Assembly (NCBI RefSeq): GCF_033115175.1
Contig: NC_084831.1
Location: 8,280,540 to 8,344,539, forward strand
Source: Lepus europaeus
Taxonomy: Eukaryota > Chordata > Mammalia > Lagomorpha > Leporidae
DNA: 64,000 nt
Direction: 5' to 3'
A model generated the notes under the pieces. The model was not told where the DNA came from. It ran no database searches and saw nothing but the letters and a program-made list of their open reading frames with translations. Of the stretch, positions 20,361 through 31,310 are shown one piece after another. Made by a program: the position numbers and the translations under genes. The stretch's first letter is position 1; each line of letters starts with the position of its first letter.

Positions 20361-20576
20361 CTTCTATCCACTGGTTCACTCCCCAAATGGCTGCAATGGC
20401 CGGAGATGTGCTGATCCGAAGCCAGGAGCCAGGAGCTTCTACCAGTCTCCCACGTGAATGCAGGGGCCCAAAGACTTGGGCCATCCTCCACTGCTTTCCC
20501 AGGCCATAGCAGAGCTGGATCAGAAGTAGAGCAGCCAGGACTTGAATGGGCACCCATATCGCCAACCTAACATCTT

Positions 20577-21263
20577 CACAAAGACATGCTGGCTTCCCAC
20601 CGCTGACCAGCCAAAGGCCACAAATGCTGGGGACCAATCAGAGACCCATACCTGAGCTCTCACGGTTCAAACTCCACCCCCTCCCACACCCCAAATCTAT
20701 AACTCGCGACTGCTGGTCCTTGCTCAGAGAGACCTACTTCATCCCAGCATGCCAGGGCCAGGCATTGGCTTACTGTGTTCTGGGGTGAGGGGGGGGCACC
20801 CAGTCTTGGGGGAGTCCAAATGCAGTGGCACGAGGGACAACTTAACAGGCAGCCCTTATGTTGAGGTCTGGCAAACCCTCCATGAGACAGGTTTCCGGGT
20901 TACAGGGAGATTTGCTGTAGAGAGGTTTGTTCTGCATAACCTGTCTACACTCTGCTGGCTGTGCAGACTCGTGGCTTAAAATCATCTATAAAACGGGACT
21001 ATCAGGCCCTGCCCTTGGGCTTGCCTGGGGTTATCGCAAATGTCAAAGGGGACCCTGGTAGAGAGGCTGCCGGTCTGAGATGGACACTGGCACCTTTCAC
21101 TCCTGCCCCACCCCAGTGCCCAGGGGAAAATGAAAAGACATAGAAGGAGCTCTGAACAGACGCTGGGTGTGTCCTGTTCAGGGGGAGGGGGAGATTTGGA
21201 TGCTCCAGCGACGTCAGTGCTCCCCTAAATCAACGCCTTGAAGCTACAATTTAAAACACAACT
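20577..21263. other. Intergenic; possible old LTR and MIR traces
   Basis: Around 20630-20745 a CCAATCAGAGACC box, CTATAACTCGCGAC and GCTCAGAGAGACCTACTTC are arranged like a retroviral U3/R, but no second copy is present in the window. CATCTATAAAACGGGACTAT at about 20982 resembles MIR. No gene seen. Confidence 0.35.
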
Positions 21264-21570
21264 GGAGGGGCTGGCACCTGCAGGGCCAGCATCCCATATG
21301 GGCGCGGTTTCAGTCCTGGCTGCTCCACTTCTGACCCAGCTCTCTGCTGTGGCCTGGGAAAGCCTGGGAGGATGGCCCAAGTGCTTGGGCCCCTGTACCC
21401 GCATGGGAGACCCGGAGGAAGCTCCTGGCTCCTGGCTTTGGATCAGCACAGCATGGGGCTGATGTGGCCGTTTGGGAAGTGAACCAGTGCATGAAGATTT
21501 CTGTCTCTGCTTCTGCCTCTCTGTAACTCTGCCTTTCAAATAAATAAATAAATCTTTAAAAAAAAAAAAA
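21264..21570 (+). mobile_element. CSINE
   Basis: GGGGCTGGCACCTGCAGGGC (short internal deletion in the head), GGCCCAAGTGCTTGGG, tail TGCCTTTCAAATAAATAAAT. Flanks AAAACACAACTGGA and ACACAGCAACTGGA form a target-site duplication. Confidence 0.93.
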
Positions 21571-21616
21571 CACAGCAACTGGAGTCTGAGGAGCTTGACC
21601 AATGCGTTTTATTCTT

Positions 21617-21656
21617 TCAGACTTATTTATTTGAAAGGCAAAGTTACAGAGAGAGG

Positions 21657-21699
<43 letters not shown>

Positions 21700-21958
21700 T
21701 CCAACTGCTGGTTCACTCTTTAAATGGCTGCAACGGTCAGGGCTGGGCCAAACCAAAGCCAGGAGCCAGGAGTTTCTTCCAGGTCTACCATGTGGGTAGC
21801 AGGGGCCCAAACACTTGGGCTACCTTTTGCTGCTTTTCCCAGGCCATTAACAGGGACCGGGATAGGAAATGCAGCAGCTGGGACATGAACACGTGCCTGG
21901 ATGGGATGCCAGCATCGCAGGCGTTGTCTTTTACCTGCTATGCCACAACGCTGGCCCT
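21617..21958 (-). mobile_element. CSINE, full length
   Basis: ACTTATTTATTTGAAAGGCA, an AG-rich run, TCCAGGTCTACCATGTGGGT and GCCACAACGCTGGCCC. Confidence 0.93.
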
Positions 21959-22290
21959 GGACAGACACATTTTAAAATGCGGGTGGACGAATACAGAACC
22001 CTGTATGAGTAAATCAACTTGGAAAAAGAACAAGCAAGGAAAATTCACTCTAAACGTTCCGCACTAAATGTTCTACATAGGTCTCCTAATGAAAACCATA
22101 TGGAACCAGCCCAGGATCGGAGAGGCCAATGGGGCAGAATAGAGCTTGTAGTGATGAACCTGTGTTCCTAAGGGAGATGACGAGAGGGTGGACCGCTTGG
22201 CTGGTGGTGCAGGAAAGACCGGCTCACTCCTCGGAGAGATCCCGTATCTGACTCTGCTATATTACGCCCTAGATGTAAGGGCTAATGTTT
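21959..22290. other. Intergenic, nothing recognised
   Basis: AT-rich; may be part of the L1 remnant that continues at 23.4 kb, but I see no diagnostic match. Confidence 0.35.
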
Positions 22291-22294
22291 TCTT

Positions 22295-22647
22295 TCTTTC
22301 TTTTTTTTTTTTTTGTACAGGCAGAGTGGACAGTGAGAGAGAGAGAGACAGAGAGAAAGGTCTTTCCTTTTGCCGTTGGTTCACCCTCCAATGGCCACCG
22401 CGGTTGGCGCACTGCGACCGGCGCACCGCACTGATCCGATGGCAGGAGCCAGGTGCTTATCCTGGTCTCCCATGGGGTGCAGGGCCCAAGCACTTGGGCC
22501 ATCCTCCACTGCACTCCCGGGCCACAGCAGAGAGCTGGACTGGAAGAGGGGCAACCAGGACAGAATCCGGTGCCCCGGCCGGGACTAGAACCCGGTGTGC
22601 CGGCGCCGCAAGGCGGAGGATTAGCCTAGTGAGCCGCGGCGCCGGCC
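22295..22647 (-). mobile_element. CSINE, full length, young-looking
   Basis: GTACAGGCAGAGTGGACAGT to GCCGCGGCGCCGGCC. The flanking AGGGCTAATGTTTTCT (22278) and AGGGCTAATATTTTCT (22648) form a 16-bp target-site duplication with one mismatch. Confidence 0.97.
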
Positions 22648-22693
22648 AGGGCTAATATTTTCTAAAGCTAATGAAAAGAAATATGGATGGTTG

Positions 22694-23012
22694 GGGGCCG
22701 GCATTGTGGTGCAGAGGGCTAAGCTGCCGGTTGCAAAACCAGCATCCTATGTTGGAGTGCCAGTTCAAGTCCTGGCTGCTCCACTTCCAGTCCAACCCCC
22801 TGCTAATGAGCCTGGGAAAGCAGTGTAGGATGGCCCAAGTACTTGGGCCCCTGCATCCACGTGGGAGAGCAGACTGGAGTTCCTGGCTCTCGGCTTCAGC
22901 CTAGCTGTGCCCTGGCCATTGTGGCTGTTTGGAGAGTGAACCAGAAGATGGAAAATCTCTCTCTCGCTTTGTGTCTCTCCCCACATCTCGGTCTCTCTGC
23001 TTTCCAAGTAAA
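22694..23012 (+). mobile_element. CSINE
   Basis: GGGGGCCGGCATTGTGGTGC head, GGCCCAAGTACTTGGGCCCC, tail CTCTGCTTTCCAAGTAAATA. Confidence 0.92.
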
Positions 23013-23151
23013 TAGATATTTTTGAGACATATAGAAACATATAGAAAACATATAGAAAATTATCTTTATGGCCCACAGGTAGCTAAGCACTTTTTGAGTA
23101 CAATCCAAATGACAAAACATGGATGGATTTAATTACATTGAAAATTAAGGA

Positions 23152-23403
23152 TGGGGGGCAGGGGTTTGGCATGCTCGAGATGCTGCTGGAACACCTGCGT
23201 CTCGTGTTGGAGAGCTGGACTTGGGTCTTGGCTCTGCCCCGGGTCCCAGCTTCTTGCTACGTGCACCCTGGGAGGCAGCAGGGAATGGCTCCTGCCACCC
23301 ACACGGGAGACATGGATTGAATCCCCCTGGCTGTGTGGGCATTTGAGGTGGAGAAGAAACCAGCAGATGGGAGAGCTCTGTCTGTCTGTCTCTCTGCTTT
23401 TAA
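23152..23403 (+). mobile_element. CSINE, old diverged copy
   Basis: GGGGGGCAGGGGTTTGGCAT, CACGGGAGACATGGATTGAA and GAAACCAGCAGATGGGAGAG follow CSINE order with heavy divergence. Confidence 0.8.
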
Positions 23404-23439
23404 AAACAACTAAGGACACGATTAATAAAGTTACCAAAA

Positions 23440-23860
23440 GGATAACAGAATGGAGGAAGTATTAGTGATATCTACAAATGACAAAGGATTAATATCTAGA
23501 ATATTCAAGGAATTATTGCAAAGGTACAAGAAAAAGACAGGAAATAATAGAAACACACTCAGAGGATGTGAGCAGGCAGTTTGCAAAAGGGGAAATCCAA
23601 ATGACTAACCAATAATGAAGAGGTACTCAAACCCACGAATATTCAGAGAAATGCAAATGAAGTGGCAGTAGGTTCCACTTCACACGAAGTCAGCGTGTTG
23701 GCTAATGGAGAGCTGGGTACACCCAACTGGAACTCTGTCGCCCAGCCAGTGGGGTCTGGTGGGTGTGGCCACGCCAGAGAAATTCTGCCACCGTTAGTGA
23801 AGTCACTCCACGATCCAGCAGTTCTCCTCCAGAGAAATTCAACGCCCACGAACACCACCC
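23440..23860 (+). mobile_element. L1 remnant (3' part of ORF2)
   Basis: ACAAAGGATTAATATCTAGA, then AGAAATGCAAATGAAGTGGC and CCACTTCACACGAAGTCAGC, correspond in order to the conserved L1 ORF2 3' region ('gacaaaggattaatatccag', 'agaaatgcaaatcaaaacca', 'ccatctcacaccagttagaat'). The frame is broken and no full ORF2 remains. Confidence 0.75.
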
Positions 23861-24565
23861 TGAGATGGACAAGGGCTCAGCAATTGCAAGGGGAGGGGGT
23901 GAGGGGAGCAGGGATTGGGGGAAAATAAAGCAAGAGAGGAAACATTGCACAGTGAGATCTCAGTAGCGTGATTCATGCAAGCGTCTGTGCCCGAGGTCCA
24001 AACCACGAGAGTGAGAGAAGTTATGCAAAACCAGATTGCATTCAGACCAGCCACAAAATTATGAAATAGCTAAGGATGATTAAAAATGGGGGTGCCTGAG
24101 AAGAGAAGGGGCTAGCTGGAGGGAGTCGCCCTCCTGGCCAGAGGGAGAACCCAGAGCAGGCAGGGAAACTGAGGCTGGTGTATGTGGCACTTGCTCACGG
24201 ATGGGGCAGGCAGCTACGGCTTGTCTTGGGATAGCATCCAGGGAATTGTTGTCCAGAGAGCAACTGCTCCTTGGGTCCCCCAAGGCCACAAGGAGAGACC
24301 AGGGAGACAAAGAGGGAGTAGGTGAGTGGCAGGTGGAGGGAAGTGGGATGGCAGGGGTTGGGGTAGAGCGAGCAAAGGCCCTGGAAAGGGTGCAGATTTG
24401 AGGAACAGCAGCAGGACCTGGGTGAGGTTGAAAGGTGGAGGGGGACGGGCAGATCAAGCGCTGTGGTGGACGTGTGCACGCGGGAGTCTCGCAGGCTGCT
24501 GGCCGGAGTGGACCTGGGTACAGTCTCTCAGGAGAGGGATCAGCAGGACCCAGAGCAAATGAAAA
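23861..24565. other. Intergenic, probably continuation of L1-derived sequence
   Basis: No recognisable gene. A second L1-like phrase follows at 24570. Confidence 0.4.
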
Positions 24566-24640
24566 CGTGCAAACCCGCCAGCCTGGCAATTCTACTTTCT
24601 AGGGTTACCACCTAGAGAAGCTCAACCCCGTGAAGCGGGA
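24566..24640 (+). mobile_element. L1 ORF2-like fragment
   Basis: GGCAATTCTACTTTCTAGGG TTACCACCTAGAGAA is close to the L1 'cagcaattccacttctaggta...acccaagagaa' block. Confidence 0.55.
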
Positions 24641-24654
24641 GACAGGGGCGAGAG

Positions 24655-25545
24655 CGTGCACGCAAGGCGTGTCATGGGGTGGCTGCGTCCGGGTTCTTGT
24701 CTCCGAGGCCAGGCAGAATGTGAGAGCAAGTCCCAGGTGAAGGTTAGCAGAGGACTAAGAGTTATTTTCAGGCAAAGCGAAAGTACACACTCGAGGAAGT
24801 GTGGGCAATGCTTGAGCATGAGCTCACGAAGTCTGGGGTCATTCCTTTACGTGATCTGCAGACAAAGAGGGTGCTGTCTGCTCAGGGTTAATTGAATATT
24901 CATAAGGGGTGGTGTTTGGGGCAGGGCTTAGGTACTGCTCATTTCATTGCCCTTTTATGGAAGTCTTGCAAATGTCATAGCATGAGGTACATGATGGGAG
25001 TAGAAGGCCAGCCGTGGTAAGTCTATGATGATGATGCTTCAGTTAGCTCCGGGACATCGTGGGGACACAGTCAGCAGTCGTGCTGGTCACTTTTGGGCCA
25101 CTGCTGGTCCTGGGCAGCAGTTTTGTGGACACTGGTTTTCTGCAGCACAGAGAGGGAGGGTTTGGATTGGGGAGGTGGGTTGTAGGGAGGACTTGGTGAC
25201 CTCAATTCCTCCTTGCTCGTCTTGCCAATGGCGTCTTGCCCTGCAGAGAGTCATCCCTTCGTCTTTGTGGAAGGTACAGGGAAGAAGTCCATGTTCCATC
25301 ACCTCACACTGTGCCGGGGGAATGAAAATCGCTTCCCCAGCTCATGTGGATTCCGCTGAGCTTCGTCGCCCCCAGTCACCCATAATGGCTGGGATCCCTG
25401 CACGGCCATCACTTTTACACGAAAGTGTTGGATTCTGGAAGAGACAAATTTGACATGGACCTGCTGCTTCCCAGGTGGTGGAAGTCGAGGGATCTCCCTT
25501 ACCGAAATCACAGAGCCTCTTAGATCTACCATAAAACTCCTTTGA
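24655..25545 (-). mobile_element. ERV LTR copy 1 (minus), probably the 3' LTR
   Basis: Shares ordered blocks with 32785-33535: GGGGTGGCTGCGTCCGGGTT/GGGGTGGCTGCGTCATG, GGGGTCATTCCTTT, GGTGTTTGGGGCAGG, CGGGGACACAGTCAG-type, and GGTTTTCTGCAGCACAG/GGTTTTCTGCAGCTCAG. It lies just downstream, on the minus strand, of retroviral pol remnants, so it fits as the 3' LTR of that element. The 5' limit is uncertain. Confidence 0.65.
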
Positions 25546-25549
25546 CTAG

Positions 25550-25875
25550 GGGCCGGTGCAGTGGCACAGCGGGTTAATGCTCTGGCCTGAAGCTCCAGCA
25601 TCCCATATGGGCGCTGGTTCGAGTCCTGGCTGCTCTACCTCTGATCTAGCTCTCTGCTGTGCCCTGGGAAAGCAGTGGAAGATGGCTCAAGTCCTTGGGC
25701 CCCTGCACCCGTGTGGAAGACCGGGAAGAAGCTCCTGGCTCCTGGCTTCGGATCGGTGCAGCTCCGGCCATTGTGGCCATCTGGGGAGTGAACCAGTGGA
25801 TGGAAGACTTCTCTGTCTCTACCTCTCTGTAACTCTGTCTTTCAAATAAATATATAAAATAAATTAAAAAAAAAA
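25550..25875 (+). mobile_element. CSINE, full length
   Basis: GGGGCCGGTGCAGTGGCACA to CTGTCTTTCAAATAAATATA. Flanks TCCTTTGACTAG (about 25540) and TCCTTTGGCTAG (about 25877) form a target-site duplication. It separates the ERV LTR from the ERV interior. Confidence 0.95.
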
Positions 25876-25884
25876 TCCTTTGGC

Positions 25885-27375
25885 TAGCTTCTTCCATGAG
25901 CCCAACGTGTTATTGCAAGGGCAGCAAGCTTTATTAGTCACGGCACAAACTCTGCCTTGTTTTGCCAGTCGGTAATCAGTCGTTCATGGTCACTTTAGGG
26001 GATCTAAAGAATCTTGTAGTTGCTCTAGGGCCTGGCCAGCAGGCTGGGCTAAGCCACCCAAGGGAACAGTCAGACTGCTTAAGGCAACTTTCTGGTGTAT
26101 AGTGAGCTTTCCAATGTTTGCAATTATGGTAGCAAAGTTTATCAGGGGATTTCCTGTCCATTCACGTGGGCCAACATCAGGAGACGTTAAGGCCTCATAT
26201 AGGAGTTTGGCTAACACAGCTGAATCCCGGATTCCAGACCCCCATTCCCAGAAATGTCCATTTTTTTCCCCGTCTGTGGTGGTCCTATCAGCAGTATGGC
26301 TTCCTTTTGCTTAAGCAAAGTGGCATAATTTCCTGGGTCAGGACACGTCCCAAGTAAGCTACTTCCTATTTAGAGATCTGGGCTTTGGTTGGGGAAACTT
26401 TATAACCTGGCACTCCTAAAAAATTCCGAGATCTGAATGGTGTTTTCAGCTGAGTCCTCCTTAGCAGGAGTGCAGGTGCGGAGATCAGCCACGTGTTGCA
26501 AAATGGCTCTGACCTTTAATCAGAGATTTCTACGTGCTCTGACAAACCAATGAGGGCCTCCCGGAAGCCCTGAGGAAGGACTGTTCCGGGCTCCTCCTGA
26601 GTCCTGTTTGAGGAGCAGACTCGGGAGTCTGTGTGTAAGGCGCACAGAAGAAGGTCTAGGACTGCGACCCACGGGGTGCCTTCAGGAACCTGGGCTAGGA
26701 CAGCACAGAGATTGGGCACAGCAGGATGAAGTGGGCTGGCAGCCCACTCACGGCCCCAAGGTCCTGAGCCCCTCGGCAGCCCTCTTTTGACTTTAAATGG
26801 GCTGAAAAGGGGGATTGTGGGGGCCTGCCATGGAGCCAGCACTCCATGATTCAGGGTTGGAGTCGCAAGGTTGGGGCCCCCACCTGGCTTCTGTTTTTAG
26901 GGGGTGCTGGTGTAAATGAGGAAATCTTGCCTTGTCCTGTGGGAGGACTGTGATGGGTGCAGCATGTGTAGCTCGTCTGGGTGTGCCCTGTCCCAGGCCG
27001 GAGGAGTTACTGTATTTTGAATTTCTCCGGCTTGGGGCCTGTCTCAGTAATCAGCAGCACCAGAATATCCAGATTTAGGAGATCATCCTGAGGGAAGTGT
27101 CAGGGATGGAGCTGATCCCCATGGAGAAACGGACTCAGATATTCCAGGGTCACCGAGGGCCGGTGGGAGGTGAGAACCTCTTCTAGCTGGCAAACCTGGG
27201 GCAAAGTGAATTGCTGGGAGAGGGACTTGCCATCGGGCCCACGTGGGCGTCAGAGCAGAGTGAGTGGCTCCTTATCAATGGAGAAATTAATATTTTTAGC
27301 TGTGACATCCAGGGTCTCCCTGGATTCTCTTCCTTGTGTTGAGTTACCTTCCTGCTTTTGAAATAATTTATGAGT
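25885..27375 (-). mobile_element. Class I endogenous retrovirus interior (pol remnant), decayed
   Basis: The minus strand carries reverse-transcriptase motifs in gammaretrovirus-like order: PLHPAVPN, then QVPEGTPW.AVLDL, then VLPQGF (codons at about 26561-26578), in the stretch 26842 to 26516. Further along, shifted in frame, AKLLYEALTSPDVGP.EWT (26217 downward) matches the connection after the RT. The segment after that (about 26060-25975) looks more like an envelope-type heptad region than RNase H, suggesting a deletion from pol into env. Stops and frameshifts interrupt every frame, so it is non-functional. The class assignment rests on motif recognition by eye. Confidence 0.7.
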
Positions 27376-27391
27376 TTTGCAATACATTTCT

Positions 27392-27675
27392 TTCTTTTTT
27401 AAGAAAAGATTTATTTATTTATTTGAAAAACACAGTTAGAGAGAGGGGAGTGGGGGAGGGAGAGAGACTCCACTCACTGGTTCTTTCTCTAAATGGCTGT
27501 AATGACTAAGGCTGGGTGGCAGGGACCAAGCACTTGGGCCATCTGCTGCTGCTTCACCAGGCCATTAGCATGGAGCCGAATGAGAAGTGGAACAGCCAGG
27601 ACTCGAAATGGTGCCCATATGGGATGCCAGTGTTGCAGATGGCAGCTCAACCCCCTGTGCCACAATGCAGGTCCC
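27392..27675 (-). mobile_element. CSINE
   Basis: AAGATTTATTTATTTATTTG, CACTTGGGCCATCTGCTGCT, CACAATGCAGGTCCC. Flanks GCAATACATTT (27380) and CCAATACATTT (27675) form a target-site duplication. Confidence 0.92.
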
Positions 27676-27736
27676 AATACATTTTTTTTTATTCCAGCCA
27701 CTAGACAGGTCGCCAACTGATCTCAGCACTTTGAAT

Positions 27737-28066
27737 TTTTTTTTAAAGATGTATTTTTTTTTTTATTTGAAAGGCAGAGTTACAGAGAGGCAGAGAGAGA
27801 GAGAGAGGTCTTCCATCCACTGGTTCACTCCCCAGATGGCTGCAATGGCCGGAGCTGTGCTTATCCAAAGCCAGGAGCCAGGAGCTTCTTCTGGGTCTCC
27901 TATGCAGGTGCAGAGGCCCAAAGCCTTGGGCCATCTTCCACTGCTTTCCCAGGCTGTAGCAGAGAGCTGGATGGGAAGTGGAGCAGCCGGGACTCAAACT
28001 GGTGCCCACATGGGATGCCAGCACCGCAGGTGGTAGCTTTACCTGCTACGCTGCAGCACCAGCACC
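27737..28066 (-). mobile_element. CSINE, full length
   Basis: AAAGATGTATTTTTTTTTTT, GGCAGAGTTACAGAGAGGCA, TGCAGCACCAGCACC head complement. Confidence 0.93.
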
Positions 28067-28079
28067 ATGCGCTCTGAGT

Positions 28080-28765
28080 CTTCACGGCCCTGTTACTATT
28101 CCACGTGCGACATGTCTGTCTGTCTGTGGGACTGCTGTGGCTCTCACATCATCCTGATCAGGCTGCTGAGCTGCTAAGGAGTCAGCATGGGCCACAGCCT
28201 CAACCCAGACCCACTGTGTATCTACAGGGCTGCAACAAGCAGACAGGACCTCGTGTGGGGCACCCCAGCGCAGATTAAAGCCGGAGCTGAAGTCTGCAAT
28301 TCCTCCGTAAGTTTGGCAGGGTTTTCTGAAAGCTTCCCTGCCTCTCATTTGCATTGATTGAAGTCAGTCATGGGAAGAGGGACGTGGACGTGGTGCCTCC
28401 ACAGCCACCTCTCCCAGAGAACAATGCTCCCTCGGATCCGGATGGCAGTGTGAGTGATTCTGGCTGGGCGCTCCTCCAGTAGGGCGGGACAGGCAGGAAT
28501 GTGGGGTGGAGGGGAGCCAGTGGGAGGTGAAAGAGAGTGGGGGTTGAGGGAGAGGGGAGGACTCCTTGCCCCTGGCGATGATGCTGGTGTTGGGACAAGC
28601 TGAGCTGGAGGCGGTGGGGGACCACCCAGCAGTGGTCATCTTCCACATCCACCTGCTGCTCCTTCGCATCTGCTGTCTCTGGTGAGGGCGGTTTGGGAAG
28701 AGGGCTATGCAGGTCTGCAGGAGTTGTCTCCTACAGAGGGGGTCAAGCTGAAGATAGGACCAGGA
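28080..28765 (-). other. Possible ERV gag-region remnant
   Basis: Minus-strand frames are proline-rich (28669 to 28364) and lie upstream, on that strand, of the pol remnant, where gag would be expected. I see no definite capsid or zinc-knuckle motif. It could equally be unrelated unique sequence. Confidence 0.3.
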
Positions 28766-28766
28766 G

Positions 28767-29455
28767 CCAGCATGGTGGTGCGGTGGATTGGAGGACCACT
28801 TGCCATGCCAGCATCCATATTTGAGTGCAGGTTTGAGCCCTGGCTGCTACTGCTATTCTTCTCCTTCTCCTTCAGCTTTCTCTTTCTCTTGCTCTCATTC
28901 ACTTAAAAAGCAGAGTTACAGAGAAAGAGGGACACACACACACACACACACACGATGTTCCACCCGCTGGTTCACTCCCCAAATGGCTACAAATGGCCAG
29001 AGCCGGGCCAGTCCAAGACCAGGTGCCAGGAACTCCATCCAGGTCTCCCATGTGGGTACAGGGATCCAAGTACTTGGGCCATCTGCTGCTACTTTCTCAG
29101 GTGCATTAGCAGGGAACTGGATTGGAAATGGAGCAGCTGGGACTTGAACTGGTGCCCATGTAGGGTGCTGGCATCACAGGTGGTGACTCAACTTATTATG
29201 CTGCAACTCCAGTCCTACTACTCCCCTTCTGATCCAGCTCCCTGCTAATGCGCCTGGGAAGGCAGCCGAAGATGGCTCGAGTACTTGGACCACTGCACCC
29301 ACGTGGGAGACCTGGAAGAAAAGGTCCTGGCTCCTGGCTTTGGTTTGGCGCAGCTCCTGCCACTGCAGCCAAGTGGGGAGTGAACCAGCGGATGGAAGAC
29401 CTCTCTCTCTGTCTGCCTCTCCTTCTCTCTGTTTAACTCTGATTTTCAAATAAAT
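28767..29455 (+). mobile_element. Outer CSINE (+), interrupted by a minus CSINE
   Basis: Head half 28767-28850 (GCCAGCATGGTGGTGCGGTG ... GAGCCCTGGCTGCTACTGCT) resumes at 29217 (CTACTCCCCTTCTGATCCAG) and ends TTCAAATAAATGAGAGAG. Confidence 0.9.
28895..29213 (-). mobile_element. Inner CSINE (minus) with (CA)n tract
   Basis: TTCACTTAAAAAGCAGAGTT, (CA)9-10 at about 28932-28952, CATGTGGGTACAGGGATCCA and TGCAACTCCAGTCC. Flanks CTACTGCTATTCT and CTACTACTCCCCT are consistent with a decayed target-site duplication. Confidence 0.88.
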
Positions 29456-29496
29456 GAGAGAGAGAGAGAGAGAGGATCATATTAAGGTCGAGGGTT

Positions 29497-29823
29497 GGCC
29501 GGCACCATGGCACAGGAGGTTAATCCTCTGTCTGCAGTGCCAGCGTCACATACGGGCACTGGGTTTAGTCCTGGCTGCTCTTCTTCCAGTCCAGCTCTCT
29601 ACTATGGCCTGGGAAAGCAGTAGAAGATGGCCCAAGTCCTTGAGCCCTTGTACCCTCATGGGAGACCTGGAAGAAGCTCTTGGCTTCAGATCGGCGCAGC
29701 TCCAGCCGTTGTGGCCATTTGGGGGGTGAACCAACAGAAGGAATACTGTTCTCTCTTTCTCCCTCTCACTGCCCATAACTCCACCTGTCAAATAAAATAA
29801 ATAAAATCTTAAAAAAAAATAAA
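29497..29823 (+). mobile_element. CSINE, full length
   Basis: GGCCGGCACCATGGCACAGG to ACCTGTCAAATAAAATAAAT plus A9. Confidence 0.95.
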
Positions 29824-29831
29824 GTTGATGG

Positions 29832-30168
29832 CCGGCGCCGTGACTTAACAGGCTAATCCTCCGCCTTGCGGCGCCGGCACACCGGGTTCTAGTCCCGGTT
29901 GGGGCGCCGGATTCTGTCCCAGTTGCCCCTCTTCCAGGCCAGCTCTCTGCTGTGGCCCGGGAAGGCAGTGGAGGATGGCCCAAGTGCTTGGGCCCTGCAC
30001 CCGCATGGGAGACCAGGAGAAGCACCTGGCTCCTGGCTTTGGATCAGCACGATGCTCCGGCTGCAGCGGCCATTGGAGGGTGAACCAACGGCAAAAAAGG
30101 AAGACTTTTCACTCTGTCTCTCTCTCTCACTATCCACTCTGCCTGTCAAATAAATAAATAAATAAATA
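29832..30168 (+). mobile_element. CSINE, full length, young-looking
   Basis: GGCCGGCGCCGTGACTTAAC to CTGCCTGTCAAATAAATAAA. Flanks AAAGTTGATGG (29821) and AAAGTTGAGGG (30168) form a target-site duplication. It is tandem to the previous copy. Confidence 0.95.
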
Positions 30169-30235
30169 AAGTTGAGGGTCCCATTTGGTGACCAGGTTTC
30201 CCCGTCCTCTAGCTTATATTGTGACCAGACAATGT

Positions 30236-30935
30236 TGCAACACAACATGACATGACCCAACACGACCCAACACGACACAGCACAACACGACACGACGAGA
30301 CACAACACGACACAACACAACACGACATGACACGACAGAGCACGACACGACACAGCTTGACACAACACAACACGACACAACATAATATGACACAGCATGA
30401 CACGACACGACACAACACAAAACAACACAACACAACACAACATGACATAACGCAACATGACACAGCACAACACAATACAACACGACACAGCACAACACGA
30501 CACAGCACAACACAACACGACATGACACAGCACGACACGACACGAAACGACACAACACAACACGCCATAATACAACACAACACAAAATGACGCAGCACGA
30601 CACGACACAGCATGATGTGACACAACACAACATGACATGACAGCATGACACGACATGACATGACACAACACAACATGACACGACACAACATAACACAACA
30701 CAAAATGACACAACACGACACAACATGACACAACACAACACGACATGACTCAACATGACAGAGCACTACACGACACAACACTAAATGACACAGTACGACA
30801 CAACACAACACAAAACAACAAAACACAACACGACACGACATGACACAGCATGACACGACATGACACAACAGGACACAACACGACATGACACGACACAGCA
30901 CAACACAACGTGACACAGCACGACATGACACAACA
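30236..30935 (+). repeat. CRACA pentanucleotide array (~700 bp)
   Basis: Almost uninterrupted 5-bp units, mainly CAACA, CGACA and TGACA, with CAGCA and a few others. The phase shifts rarely. The reverse complement reads as cysteine/valine/histidine-rich frames (VLCHVVSCRV...) which are repeat artefacts. Confidence 0.95.
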
Positions 30936-30975
30936 GTTTTTTCTTGCTTAGAACATCTAGTTTACAGGTTTCCCA

Positions 30976-31310
30976 ATTTTTTTTATTTTTTTATTTTTTT
31001 GACAGGCAGAGTTAGACAGTGAGAGAGAGAGACAGAGAGAAAGGTCTTCCTTCCATTGGTTCACCCTCCAATGGCTGCCATGGCCAGCGCGCTGCGCCAA
31101 TCTGAAGCCAGGAGCCAGGTGCTTCCTCCTGGTCTCCCACGTGGGTGCAGGGCCCAGGACTTGGGCCATCCTCCACTGCACTCCCGGGCCACAGCAGAGA
31201 GCTGGCCTGGGAGAGGAGCGACCGGACTAGTACCCGGCGCCCCAGCCGGGACTAGAACCTGGGTGCCGGCGCCACAGGCGGAGGATTAGCCAGGTGAGCC
31301 GCGGCGCTGG
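30976..31310 (-). mobile_element. CSINE, full length
   Basis: TTTTTTTGACAGGCAGAGTT, GTCTCCCACGTGGGTGCAGG, GCCGCGGCGCTGGC. Flanks ACAGGTTTCCC (30965) and GCAGGTTTCCT (31309) form a target-site duplication. Confidence 0.95.

Larger units (their letters stand above)
19889..20559 (-). mobile_element. Outer CSINE (minus) carrying an inverted inner CSINE
   Basis: The composite is bounded by CGCCAGCCTAACATCTT (19872-19888) and CGCCAACCTAACATCTT (20560-20576), a 17-bp target-site duplication with one mismatch. The outer element is on the minus strand: tail fragment 19889-19910, body 20253-20559. It ends GAATGGGCACCCATAT with its extreme head lost. Confidence 0.9.

Noticed and set aside
20630..20745. 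CCAAT and TATA-like boxes suggesting an LTR or promoter
   Set aside because: No second copy and no clear TG...CA ends; kept only as a comment in the intergenic entry.
29889..30931. Cysteine/valine-rich minus-strand frames of 180-285 codons
   Set aside because: They are the translation of the CRACA pentanucleotide array, running into a CSINE.
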